Shown: one piece after another, positions 1 through 7,485 of the stretch
How the letters are laid out: each line of letters begins with the position of its first letter
How positions within the stretch are numbered: position 1 is the stretch's first letter
From: Actinomycetota bacterium
GTDB lineage: Bacteria; Actinomycetota; Acidimicrobiia; Acidimicrobiales; Microtrichaceae
Direction of reading: 5' to 3'
Length of the DNA stretch: 21,351 bases
Assembly (NCBI GenBank): GCA_005777415.1
Contig: SXMI01000256.1
Coordinates: forward strand, 1-21,351
Notes under the pieces: generated by a model
Told to the model about the DNA's origin: nothing
What the model saw: only the letters and a program-made list of their open reading frames with translations
Database searches by the model: none
Program-made: the position numbers and the translations under genes

Positions 1-1
1 G

Positions 2-547
2 ACGCTCGGCCACCGGGTCGCTGTCCTGCGTGGTGGTGTGCTGCAGCAGTGCGCCTCGCCGACGGAGTTGTTCCACCGCCCGGTCAACCTGTTCTGCGCC
101 ACGTTCATCGGCTCTCCCGAGATGAACCTGGTCGACGCCACCCTCGACGGGGACGTCGTCCGCTTCGCCGACATCGAGCTCCCCGTGTCGAGCCGACCCG
201 GCGGGCCGGTCGCCTCGTGGACGCTCGGGGTCCGACCGTCGGACCTGGTGCTGGCCTCCGCAGCACCCGGGCTCCCGACGATCGACGCCCGGATCGACCA
301 CGTCGAACACCTCGGTGCCCAGGTGCAGGTCTCATTCGCGCTGGACGCACCGCAGGTGCGACTCGACGCGAGTTCGGAGGACGAGGAGCTCGAGCAGGCC
401 GCCGTGCGCTCCGACCGGGCCCGCTGGACCGCCGAGTTGCCCGACGGCTCCGGCGTCTCGGTGGGCGACGTCGTCACGCTCGGCGTGGTCACCGAGCGGC
501 TCCACTGGTTCGACCCCGACTCCGGCGAGCGGGCCGCCGGCATCTGA
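2..547 (+). CDS. ABC transporter ATP-binding protein, C-terminal part (MalK/UgpC type)
   Basis: This is the 3' end of a gene that begins before the window; about 181 codons are visible and the frame is open from the first bases. The start of the visible part (TLGHRVAVLRGGVLQQ, then SPTELFHRPVNLF and FIGSPEMNLV) is the classic end of the nucleotide-binding domain of carbohydrate-importer ATPases, after the D-loop and H-loop. The remainder (about residues 45-180 of the visible part) matches the TOBE/OB-fold regulatory region of MalK, UgpC and MsmK proteins, including LGVRPSDL and a final VTLGVVTERLHWFD stretch. Such ATPases power import of sugars, glycerol-3-phosphate or related solutes with two permeases and a binding lipoprotein, which would lie upstream. 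Walker A and B are outside the window. An insertion rich in Asp/Glu lies near visible residue 125. The substrate cannot be told from this fragment. Confidence 0.9.
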   Translation, partial: TLGHRVAVLRGGVLQQCASPTELFHRPVNLFCATFIGSPEMNLVDATLDGDVVRFADIELPVSSRPGGPVASWTLGVRPSDLVLASAAPGLPTIDARIDHVEHLGAQVQVSFALDAPQVRLDASSEDEELEQAAVRSDRARWTAELPDGSGVSVGDVVTLGVVTERLHWFDPDSGERAAGI

Positions 548-549
548 GG

Positions 550-590
550 CCCGCCCCGGGGGGCAGGTCACCGGCTCAGCGGGAGCCGGT
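550..590. terminator. Convergent-gene hairpins, possible bidirectional terminator
   Basis: Between the convergent ABC and S8 genes are two GC-rich inverted repeats. The clearer one is ACCGGCTC (570-577) with GAGCCGGT (583-590), a perfect 8-bp stem with a 5-base loop that includes the S8 stop codon. A second, GCCC...GGGC, lies at about 550-565. Neither has a T tract, which is usual for high-GC actinobacteria. Confidence 0.4.
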
Positions 591-3500
591 GTTGCGGTCG
601 TTCCCGCCGAAGCGCACCCAGTCGCCGATGGCACCGGCAGGCGTGGGCAGGTCCCAGACGATCAGGCGTCCGTCCCGGCGCACCACACCCACTTCGGCGG
701 TGCCGTCGCCGTCCCAGTCGCCGAACCCCGGCGTCCCGACGACCCAGCCGCCGGTCAGCTTCGGCCAGCCCGAGGGCTGTGGGCCCGAGGATCCGAAGGC
801 GTCGATGGTCTGGATGCCGTTGCCGGCCACGACCTCGTTGCGACCGTCCCCGTCGACGTCCGCGATCGCCGGCGTCACGAAGAACGCCAGGTCGGCGGTC
901 ACCCGCGGGAACCCGGGGACGATCCCTCCGTCCCGGCCCCTCCAGACCGTCATCTGGGGGTCGGCGTCGGCCTGACGGTTGGGGGCGAGCGCGTCGACGG
1001 CCCGACGCAGCCCGCTGGTCGGCCCGGCGATGTCGAGGCCCGTGGTGGAGACGATCCGACCGAGTGCCGGGCCGCCGAAGGCACCCAGGATCGCCTCGGT
1101 GTCGGTGGAGTTGGTGCCCGGGGGAGCGGCGTCGAACCAGGTCAGCCCGAACGGGATATTGCTCGGCTTGCCGTAGGCCGAGGTCCCGTCCCGTTCGAAG
1201 ACCCGGTACTGGCCGGCGGCCGACACGGCCACGACCTCCGGCTGGCGGTCGCCGTCGACGTCGCCCACCGCCGCCTGGATCGCGACGCCCTGGCCGATCG
1301 CCGGGAGGATCTGCAGGATCGCCATGGGCACGGCCACCGGCCAGCCCGACAGGTACGCCCGGTCGTCGGGGTGGGCCGCCGATCGGTCCCGTCCGGCCGG
1401 GTTGGCGGTGCCGAACGACGACACGGCGTAGAGCCGGGAGTTGCCGGCACCGATCCCCGGGAAGATGTTGATCGGCTCGGTGTACTGCTCCTGGGCGCCG
1501 ACCACGATCTCGGGTCGGCCGTCACCGGTCAGGTCCGCCAGCGCCGGGGTGGCGGTGAGCTCACCGCCCTGTCCGGTGTAGGTCGGGCTGCGGAACGTGA
1601 CCCGTTCGGTGGTCGGGTCCACCGCCGAGATCTTGGTCGGATCGACCAGGAGCACCGGGAAGCCGGTGACGCCGGAGCCGTCGTGGTGGAAGGCGTAGAG
1701 GTGCCGGTCCTGGGCGGCGACCACGATCTCGAGGTCGCCGTCGCCGTCGAGGTCGCCGAGCGACGCACCGCCGAGGATCCCCGGCTTCATGCGGTTCCGC
1801 TGGTCGGTCGTGGACTCCTGGCTGAACGTGGGGTCGGTCTGCGCCCGGGCCTCGACGCTCCCGTTCGCGCCGATCACCGTCACGCCGCCGTCGAGGTCCG
1901 TGACCACCACCTCGAGGGTGCCGTCGGTGTCGACGTCGGCGACGGCCGGTGCCCCCACCGAGATCGCCCGGCCCGGCGTCGGGATGCCGTCGGCGAGCAC
2001 CGTGGGCGAGTTCTCGTTCCAGTACGGGGCCGGCAGGGTGCGGGCGGGCCAACCCGGGAGCAGCGACCCGTCGGGTCGGACCGCCCGGACGAGGCCGTCG
2101 TCGGAGGACAGCACGATCTCGTCGGCGCCGTCGCCGTCCAGGTCGGCGAACACGGGCGAGGAGGTCCCGGTCCCGGCGATCTTGGTGTACGTCTCGCGGT
2201 CCGGGTCCTCGTGGACCTGCACGATCCGGTGCATGGTGCCGACCAGGCCACGGTCGTCGGTGACCACCACCCGGATCCGCACGGTGAACCGGTCGGGGAG
2301 CGGCCTGCCGTTGGCGTCGGACGGGGTGCCCCGGCCGCCGTCGGGCAGCGCCGCGGCCACCTGGGCCAGGTCGATGGTTCCGAGCACACCGTCCACCGGG
2401 GCGGTCAGGCCCGAGCGCTGCTCGACCACCCGCCACTGGTCGACCGCCGGGTGCGGACCGGTCTGCAGGCCGGTGGTCCACTCGACCCGATAGGAGTAGT
2501 TCGAGGACCGCACGGCCGCGACCCGACCGCGGACGTCCACGGTGCCGGCGACGGGGAGGGTCTCGAAGAACTCCGGCCCCACGATGTCGGCCTCGGGCGG
2601 GATCCGGCCGTCGACGACGGCCTTGACGGACTCGTACAGGTTGATCTGGCCGTAGCCGTGGGTGGCGTCCCAGCCCTTGGCGGTGGGGAAGCGGGGCTGG
2701 CCGAACTGGTCGGTGAACTCGTTGGCCGGGTCGACACCGTTCGGCGTGGCGAAGTCGATGTCGTCGGCACCCGCCCGGACCAACTGGGCGGTCTCGTTGG
2801 CGGACAGCACGTTGTCACCGGGACCGCCGGCACCGCGGTCCGCCAGGTCCGGGTGCGGGGCCACGCCGGCGTTGCGGGCGGCGGCGTTGATCAGTCCGAG
2901 CATGCCCGCCCCGTTGCCGGTCGCCTCGGAGGAGCAGCCGGTGGACGGCACCGACACCCAGGCGATGCCGCCGAAGTTCGTGCAGCCGTTGACCAGCTGG
3001 GCCTCCCGCTGCCCGCCGACGAACTTCGAGATCCGAGACAGGTCCGGCAGCTCGGTGATCGAGTTCATGGGGATGGTGTGGTTCATCGCCGCCGGCAGGT
3101 TCGGATGCTGGGACTGCTCGTCGGCCATGGACGCTGCGATCGGCACACCGCGGTGGTAGGCGGCGTCGATCGCGGCCTGGGCCTGGGGCGGGTTCGAGAT
3201 GGCGCCGAGCGCCTCGAGGATCACATCCGCGCCCGCGTCGAGACCGAAGATCACACCGGCGGCGAAGCGTCCGCCCTCGGCGATGAACGAGTCGGCCACC
3301 CGCACGTGGAGGGCCAGGCACTCGGGGCAGGTGCCGTAGTCGCCGGCACCGTTGTGCGCACCCACGGCGTCGCGCGCCTCCCCGGAGCCGTGGCCGTAGT
3401 CGACGTTGTCGAGCGGGTTGTTGTCGTTGTTCTGGAGGTCCCAGCCGGAGATGTCGTCGACGTAGGAGTTGCCGTCGGCGTCGGTGCCGTCGCTGAAGGT

Positions 3501-4109
3501 CAGGATCAGGTCCTCGGGGTCGAGGAACCCGCTGCCGTTGGCGTCGGTCACCCGTGGGTCCGCCGCGAAGTCGGTGACGGTGAACCGGCCGTCGCCGTTG
3601 CTGTCGTCCGGGTCACCGGCGGCGCCGGCAGGAACCGGCGTCGGGAGCTCACCCGGGTTGATGTAGGTCGTGTCGGCCAGGTCGGCCATCTTCTGTGCGT
3701 CGCGCCACTGCACCCCGGAGTCGAGCACGGCGACGACCACGTCGGACCGGCCCCGGTCGAGGGTCCACGCCAGGTCGGCGGCGGCGCCCACCTGACCACA
3801 GAGCCGGTGCGGCGAGTTGGCGGTCGTCGGGTCCCGGAACGATCCGAAGCGGTACTCGCCGTCCTCGTTCCACTCGGCGGGCTGCGTCGCCGTCAGTCCG
3901 TCGTACCGCCAGCGCAGGCAGTCCAGGTAGGCCGGGAGCAGCGCGTCACCTGCGGGCGGGACGGGGGTGTCGGGGCGCGGCGTGCGCGGGGTGGGCGTGC
4001 ACGCGGCGGCGACGAGGGCCACGGCGAGCCCGATTCCGGCCACCCAGCCGACGATCCTGACCGATCGACGTCCACCTGACGGTCCTCGACCGCCATACGT
4101 GTTCCGCAC
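576..4109 (-). CDS. S8 (subtilisin-like) family lipoprotein with C-terminal FG-GAP/VCBS propeller
   Basis: A 1177-residue secreted protein. The GTG start at 4109 has a GAGGAGGG ribosome site about seven bases upstream. An N-terminal hydrophobic segment (about 18-36) ends in VAAAC, so Cys37 is the likely lipidation site. Residues 120-500 resemble a peptidase S8 domain: Asp130 in VVVAVLDSG, His240 in DYGHGSGEA and Ser394 in GCSSEATGNGAG occupy the catalytic positions, and GYGQINLYESV closes the domain. Three Asp/Asn-Gly calcium-type loops (about 167-180, 189-200, 209-219) enlarge the Asp-His interval to 110 residues. The AAGN block that supplies the oxyanion Asn reads IAASMADE, and the Pro after the Ser motif is Gly, so activity is uncertain. 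A beta-rich domain (about 505-632) follows. Residues 650-1177 carry about seven FG-GAP repeats such as DLDGDGADEIVL, probably a calcium-binding beta-propeller for surface adhesion. It is monocistronic and convergent with the ABC gene. Confidence 0.88.
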   Translation of the reverse strand: MRNTYGGRGPSGGRRSVRIVGWVAGIGLAVALVAAACTPTPRTPRPDTPVPPAGDALLPAYLDCLRWRYDGLTATQPAEWNEDGEYRFGSFRDPTTANSPHRLCGQVGAAADLAWTLDRGRSDVVVAVLDSGVQWRDAQKMADLADTTYINPGELPTPVPAGAAGDPDDSNGDGRFTVTDFAADPRVTDANGSGFLDPEDLILTFSDGTDADGNSYVDDISGWDLQNNDNNPLDNVDYGHGSGEARDAVGAHNGAGDYGTCPECLALHVRVADSFIAEGGRFAAGVIFGLDAGADVILEALGAISNPPQAQAAIDAAYHRGVPIAASMADEQSQHPNLPAAMNHTIPMNSITELPDLSRISKFVGGQREAQLVNGCTNFGGIAWVSVPSTGCSSEATGNGAGMLGLINAAARNAGVAPHPDLADRGAGGPGDNVLSANETAQLVRAGADDIDFATPNGVDPANEFTDQFGQPRFPTAKGWDATHGYGQINLYESVKAVVDGRIPPEADIVGPEFFETLPVAGTVDVRGRVAAVRSSNYSYRVEWTTGLQTGPHPAVDQWRVVEQRSGLTAPVDGVLGTIDLAQVAAALPDGGRGTPSDANGRPLPDRFTVRIRVVVTDDRGLVGTMHRIVQVHEDPDRETYTKIAGTGTSSPVFADLDGDGADEIVLSSDDGLVRAVRPDGSLLPGWPARTLPAPYWNENSPTVLADGIPTPGRAISVGAPAVADVDTDGTLEVVVTDLDGGVTVIGANGSVEARAQTDPTFSQESTTDQRNRMKPGILGGASLGDLDGDGDLEIVVAAQDRHLYAFHHDGSGVTGFPVLLVDPTKISAVDPTTERVTFRSPTYTGQGGELTATPALADLTGDGRPEIVVGAQEQYTEPINIFPGIGAGNSRLYAVSSFGTANPAGRDRSAAHPDDRAYLSGWPVAVPMAILQILPAIGQGVAIQAAVGDVDGDRQPEVVAVSAAGQYRVFERDGTSAYGKPSNIPFGLTWFDAAPPGTNSTDTEAILGAFGGPALGRIVSTTGLDIAGPTSGLRRAVDALAPNRQADADPQMTVWRGRDGGIVPGFPRVTADLAFFVTPAIADVDGDGRNEVVAGNGIQTIDAFGSSGPQPSGWPKLTGGWVVGTPGFGDWDGDGTAEVGVVRRDGRLIVWDLPTPAGAIGDWVRFGGNDRNTGSR

Positions 4110-4255
4110 CTTCCGCCCTCCTCGCCTGCCACCGGTCCCCCGACCGCCGCCACGTCTGCTCCGGGGCGGCGGTGCCCCGCCGTCCCCAGCTCCTCAGGCC
4201 GGAGAGTAAAGGTTCCTCACCTATCTGTCACGCGGGCAGAATCACCCGGCCGGGC
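4110..4255. promoter_or_regulatory. Upstream region of the S8 lipoprotein with GTGACA-N5-GTGA direct repeat
   Basis: This 146-bp gap holds no gene. On the minus strand, about 95-125 bases upstream of the S8 start, it reads GTGACA, five bases, GTGAGG, and then CTTTAC (about 4203-4232). The two GTGA half-sites are 11 bp apart, one helical turn. A near copy in the same orientation occurs at about 18442-18471, upstream of the whiB-like gene and overlapping the gdpD start. A direct repeat of this spacing is typical of response-regulator sites such as those of MtrA. That assignment is inference. No convincing -10/-35 pair was identified. Confidence 0.35.
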
Positions 4256-4879
4256 TCAGCCCGGAACACCCCACCGGGTCAGCACCGCGACGGTCGAGGG
4301 GAGGTCGGTGTGCTGATGGGCCACCAGGCCCGCCGCCCGGGCGCCCGCCACGTTCTCGGCCAGATCGTCGATGAAGAGGGTGCGTGCGGGTGGCGAGTCC
4401 AGCCGGTCGCAGACGAGCGAGAAGACCGCAGGGTCGGGCTTGGCGATCCCGATCTCGGCGGTGTTGAACACGACGTCGAACTCGTCGAGCAGGTCCAGCA
4501 CGTGGAGGTCGCGGCGCAGCCGGGTGCTGCCGTTGGAGAGCAGGGCCACGGTGGCCGCACGCCTGGTCCGGCGCAGGACCCGGACCATCTCGGTGTCGAC
4601 CCGACCGACGTTCGTCTCCCAGGCGTCGAGCGCCGGGATCACGCCGGGGCCGAACTCCGCCACCACCCGCCGCCGGATCTCGTCCATCCACTCCCGGGAG
4701 CTCAGCGCGCCGGTGGTGCAGGCCGGTCCGAGCTCGGCCCCGAAGGCGACGTCCAGGATGGTGCGGGGCGGGAGCCCGACGGCGGCCTCGACCAGGTCCA
4801 GTTCGTCGTCGTTCCAGTGCCGGATGACCCCGTCCAGGTCGAACACGACGGCACCGACACCGGGCTCCCCGTCGGGCAC
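4256..4879 (-). CDS. HAD-superfamily hydrolase (subfamily IA-like phosphatase)
   Basis: A 207-residue HAD protein, the last gene of the five-gene minus-strand run. The GTG start at 4879 lies seven bases after the HD gene's stop codon, with GAGG just upstream. All four HAD motifs are visible: VVFDLDGV (nucleophile and acid/base Asp), LLSNGST, AKPDPAVF (motif III Lys) and TLFIDDLAENV (acidic motif IV). A small helical cap of the type 1 kind lies between motifs I and II. The length and motifs fit general sugar-phosphate or nucleotide phosphatases such as the YihX type. It lacks the length and the recognisable cap-lysine context of phosphonoacetaldehyde hydrolase PhnX, so I do not call it that. 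Its position after two putative phosphonate oxygenases suggests a role on a phosphorylated product or by-product, but this is guesswork. Confidence 0.85.
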   Translation of the reverse strand: MPDGEPGVGAVVFDLDGVIRHWNDDELDLVEAAVGLPPRTILDVAFGAELGPACTTGALSSREWMDEIRRRVVAEFGPGVIPALDAWETNVGRVDTEMVRVLRRTRRAATVALLSNGSTRLRRDLHVLDLLDEFDVVFNTAEIGIAKPDPAVFSLVCDRLDSPPARTLFIDDLAENVAGARAAGLVAHQHTDLPSTVAVLTRWGVPG

Positions 4880-4886
4880 ATCCGCC

Positions 4887-5429
4887 TCAGTTCCGTGCGA
4901 GCGACCGCAGCAGCGGTTCGTGCTCGGCGAACGGAGGGACCTCGAGCCCCTCGACCTTGCCGGCGTCGTCCCAGCGTCGGAGCGCCACCGCCTCGAGGTG
5001 CCCGGGCGTCCGCTCGAACGCTGCGACCTCGCCGGGCGACATCGGGCCGCCCTGACGGAGCAGGCTGGCCTGCGAGCCCGCAGAGAGGGTGTCGCGGAGC
5101 CCGGGCTCGACGGCCACCAGGTAGCGCTTCGCCTGCACGTGGAGCCGGACCGGGTCGCAGACCGCCGCCGGGACCCAGGTGGCGAGGTGGTCGGCGCCGC
5201 GCTCCTCGTGGCGCAGGTCCGTGGCGACGGGCCCGGTGCCGCCGTCGCGCAGATGCAGCAGGTGGCCGACGTCGTGCAGCAGTGCGGCCGCGACGAGCTC
5301 GTCGGGCGCACCGTCGCGCCGGGCCAGCGCCGCGCACTGCAGCCCGTGGTCGAGCTGGGTCACCGTCTCGTCGTAGTGGTGGGTGCCGTGGGTCGTGTAC
5401 AGATCGAGCAGGTCGTCGAGGTCGCTCAC
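4887..5429 (-). CDS. PhnZ-like HD-domain di-iron oxygenase
   Basis: A 180-residue HD protein. The GTG start at 5429 overlaps the stop of the preceding oxygenase gene (GTGA), so the two are translationally coupled. It matches the phosphonate-degradation HD family (PhnZ/TmpB), which uses a mixed-valent Fe(II)/Fe(III) pair and O2 to cleave the C-P bond of a 1-hydroxyphosphonate, releasing phosphate and a carboxylate. By remembered alignment to PhnZ, the metal ligands are His28, His52-Asp53 (LLHDVGH), His74 (RHEERGA), His97 (RLHVQAKRY) and Asp154 (RRWDDAGK), and the phosphonate-binding Lys is Lys101. The family signatures RQGGPMS and FER are also present. Glu21 matches PhnZ Glu27, but the position of the mobile active-site Tyr24 appears to be His18, with a Tyr at the next residue. 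The substrate is therefore open: 2-aminoethylphosphonate, a methylated analogue or methylphosphonate are all possible. Confidence 0.82.
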   Translation of the reverse strand: MSDLDDLLDLYTTHGTHHYDETVTQLDHGLQCAALARRDGAPDELVAAALLHDVGHLLHLRDGGTGPVATDLRHEERGADHLATWVPAAVCDPVRLHVQAKRYLVAVEPGLRDTLSAGSQASLLRQGGPMSPGEVAAFERTPGHLEAVALRRWDDAGKVEGLEVPPFAEHEPLLRSLARN

Positions 5430-6283
5430 GACGCGTCCTCCGGCACGGCGACCCCCCGGAAGTCGTTGATCAGGGACACCCGCACCATGCCGTCGTCCCG
5501 GCCCCCGGAGCGGAACGCCGCCAGCTTCTCGGCGTAGTACTCCGAGCGCAGGTCGCCCTCGGACAGCGCGTTGTAGGTGGGGTAGAGCGCCCGTCGCGGG
5601 ACTTCGGTGTGGTTCGGGCCGCTGCGGTGCGGGGTGCGGGAGTGGAACCAGAGGGTCTGGCCGGCGCGGACGGGAACGGTGACCCAGACCATGTCGTCCA
5701 CGACCGCGTCGACGATGACGCCGTCGTCCATCTCGTAGAGCTCGTGGTGGGCCCCGGAGACCACCTCCAGGCAGCCGTTCTCCGCCGTGGCGTCGTCGAC
5801 CGCCACCATGCAGCTCACGTGCGCCTCGATGAACGGGTACGCAGGTGCGTCCTGATGGGGGGCGTACCCGGCTCCGCCCGGGAGCTTGTAGTTGATCTTC
5901 TCCTTGTAGAGCACCGCCGGTTCGCCCAGGAGGTTGGAGGCGATCGCCACCATGGCGCCGGTCCGGAGCAGGTCGTGGAGTCCCTCGTGGAACGGGGTGA
6001 AGTTCTCGGTGCGGCACAGCGCCGGGCCGTGTTCGGTCAACTCGCGGTGGTGGAGCCAGTCCCCGCCGTCGAGCGGCCAGCCGGCGACCTCCTCCACCCA
6101 CCGACGCACCTCGACCGCGCCCTCGGGGCCGAGCGTGTCGGTCAGCACCCAGCCGTGCTCGGCGAAGTGGGCGGCCGATGCGTCGTCGGTGCCGTCATGG
6201 ACGACGGGCGCGTCGTCGGTGCCGTCATGGACGACGGGGGCGTCGTCGGTGCCGGAGCGAACTGCGGGATCGTCGGGCTGCAC
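5426..6283 (-). CDS. PhyH-family Fe(II)/2-oxoglutarate oxygenase, PhnY-like
   Basis: About 285 residues from the GTG at 6283. The frame is open further upstream but only as antisense to the neighbouring gene, and no better start exists between that gene's stop and here. The ribosome site is weak. The phytanoyl-CoA dioxygenase fold is shown by the facial triad HQD (in GYAPHQDAPAYPF) and the distal His in FHSRTPHRSGPN, followed by an Arg in RRALYPTYNA that should bind 2-oxoglutarate. KEKINYKLPGG before the triad is typical of the PhnY group, which hydroxylates the alpha carbon of 2-aminoethylphosphonate. The next gene, overlapping by four bases, encodes a PhnZ-like enzyme that would cleave the hydroxylated product. 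The N-terminal 30 or so residues contain a GTDDAPVVHD tandem repeat not expected in the family. Other PhyH substrates are possible, but the adjacent HD gene makes phosphonate the leading hypothesis. Confidence 0.82.
   Translation of the reverse strand: MQPDDPAVRSGTDDAPVVHDGTDDAPVVHDGTDDASAAHFAEHGWVLTDTLGPEGAVEVRRWVEEVAGWPLDGGDWLHHRELTEHGPALCRTENFTPFHEGLHDLLRTGAMVAIASNLLGEPAVLYKEKINYKLPGGAGYAPHQDAPAYPFIEAHVSCMVAVDDATAENGCLEVVSGAHHELYEMDDGVIVDAVVDDMVWVTVPVRAGQTLWFHSRTPHRSGPNHTEVPRRALYPTYNALSEGDLRSEYYAEKLAAFRSGGRDDGMVRVSLINDFRGVAVPEDAS
6181..6253. repeat. 30-bp tandem repeat, about 2.4 copies, in the PhyH gene N-terminus
   Basis: Units at 6181-6210 and 6211-6240 differ only at the last two bases, and a third, partial copy covers 6241-6253. 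The 30-bp period keeps frame and encodes GTDDAPVVHD twice plus GTDDA in the minus-strand oxygenase. The near identity at the DNA level suggests recent slippage or duplication. Confidence 0.9.
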
Positions 6284-6329
6284 GTCGGTCAGTCTCGCAG
6301 GTGCGTCGCCGCCTTGGCGTCCCGGTTGT

Positions 6330-7484
6330 TCAGGCCCGCAGCGAACGGAGCTCGTCGAGCACGGCCGCGGTGGCGCCGAGGAAGCGCTCGACGTCGTCGT
6401 CGGCCGTGGACCAGCCCACCGAGATCCGCAGCGACCGCTCGGCGTCGACGCCCATGGCGGCGAGGACCGGTGAGGGCTCGAGCGACTCCGAGGAACAGGA
6501 CGAGCCGGAGTGGACCGACACACCCCTGGCGTCGAGTCCCAGGAGCACGGGTTGGGGCTCGACGTCGGCGATACCGAGGCAGACCAGGTGGGGGAGGGCA
6601 CCGTCGGCATCGGCGCCCAGCACCTCGACACCGTCGGTCCGCGCCGCCCAGTCCCGGATCCTCCCGGTCCGGCGGCGGGCCACGTCGGCGAGCTCGGCGC
6701 CGGACTCGGTGAGGTCGGCGGCCGCAGCACCCAGTCCGACGAGCGCCGGGACGTTCTCCATGCCGGCCCGTCGGGCCCGCTCCTGGTCGCCGCCGACGAG
6801 CAGCGGTGGGACCCGCAGCCCGGTCCGGACCGCCAGGACCCCCGTCCCCGCCGGCCCGCCGACCTTGTGGCCCGAGATCGACACCAGATCGGCCCCCAGG
6901 TCGCCGAGCTGCAGCGCGGTGTGGGCGGCGGCCTGCGCCGCATCGATGTGGACCAGGACGCCACGCTCCCGGCAGGCGGCGACGACCTCGTGGACCGGTT
7001 GCAGGGTGCCGACCTCGTGGTTGCCCCACTGCAGGTGGACCAGGGCCGTGTCGTCACGAACGGCCCCGAGCAGCTCGTCGACGTCCACCCGGCCGGTGCG
7101 GTCGACGCCCACGACGGTGTGCGGTCCCCGTTCCGCCCACTGGCGGACCGCCGAGTGCTCGACGGCCCCCAGCACCACGTGGCGGCGGACCGGGTCGCGC
7201 TCCCGGGCGCCCCAGGTGGCGGCGGCGATCGACTCGGTGGCACCCGAGGTGAACACGATCGAGCGGGGGCGGCACCCGAGCCAGTCGGCGACCTGCTCGC
7301 GGGCCTGCTCCAGGGCCACCCGGCTGCGCAGGCCGTCGTGGTGGATCCGGCCCGGGTCGCCGGCGACGCCGGGGCCGTCGAGCCACTCGATCACCGCACG
7401 CCGCGCCGCCGGCCGCAACGGGGAGGTCGAGGCGTGGTCCAGGTACACCCGCCCGTCGGGTGGCGACGGCTCGCCCACCGGCAC
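6330..7484 (-). CDS. Cysteine desulfurase (IscS/NifS/SufS family)
   Basis: A 384-residue class V PLP enzyme that takes sulfur from L-cysteine as a protein persulfide for Fe-S cluster assembly or tRNA thiolation. Visible landmarks are VYLDHASTSPLRP at the N-terminus, FTSGATES for the PLP phosphate, His110 stacking on the ring, GNHEVGT around Asn155, Asp181 in VHIDAAQ, Lys207 in SISGHKVGGPAG (Schiff base) and Cys330 in HSGSSCSSES (persulfide Cys). The start is GTG at 7484, one base after the stop of the SufR-like gene. A second in-frame GTG at 7478 has better spacing from GAGG and may be the real start. The tight coupling to an Fe-S-type regulator argues for an Fe-S role. The intact catalytic Cys loop argues against a phosphonate aminotransferase (PhnW) role despite the downstream genes. 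Confidence 0.92.
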   Translation of the reverse strand: MPVGEPSPPDGRVYLDHASTSPLRPAARRAVIEWLDGPGVAGDPGRIHHDGLRSRVALEQAREQVADWLGCRPRSIVFTSGATESIAAATWGARERDPVRRHVVLGAVEHSAVRQWAERGPHTVVGVDRTGRVDVDELLGAVRDDTALVHLQWGNHEVGTLQPVHEVVAACRERGVLVHIDAAQAAAHTALQLGDLGADLVSISGHKVGGPAGTGVLAVRTGLRVPPLLVGGDQERARRAGMENVPALVGLGAAAADLTESGAELADVARRRTGRIRDWAARTDGVEVLGADADGALPHLVCLGIADVEPQPVLLGLDARGVSVHSGSSCSSESLEPSPVLAAMGVDAERSLRISVGWSTADDDVERFLGATAAVLDELRSLRA

Positions 7485-7485
7485 C

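Noticed and set aside
315..4079. Very long plus-strand open frame (1254 codons) opposite the S8 lipoprotein
   Set aside because: It is antisense to a gene with clear domains and a good ribosome site. Its composition (Arg/Gly/Val/His with no recognisable domain) is typical of a shadow frame in very GC-rich DNA.
4256..4879. Phosphonoacetaldehyde hydrolase (PhnX)
   Set aside because: At 207 residues it is shorter than PhnX, and I cannot place the Schiff-base lysine of the PhnX cap. The motifs support only a general HAD-IA phosphatase.
6181..6253. CRISPR-like repeat
   Set aside because: The units are directly adjacent without spacers and keep the reading frame of the oxygenase. It is a tandem coding repeat.
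6330..7484. Phosphonate aminotransferase (PhnW) in a phosphonate operon
   Set aside because: PhnW belongs to the same fold class, but this protein has the HSGSSCSSES loop with the catalytic Cys and the IscS/NifS-type GHK lysine motif of cysteine desulfurases.
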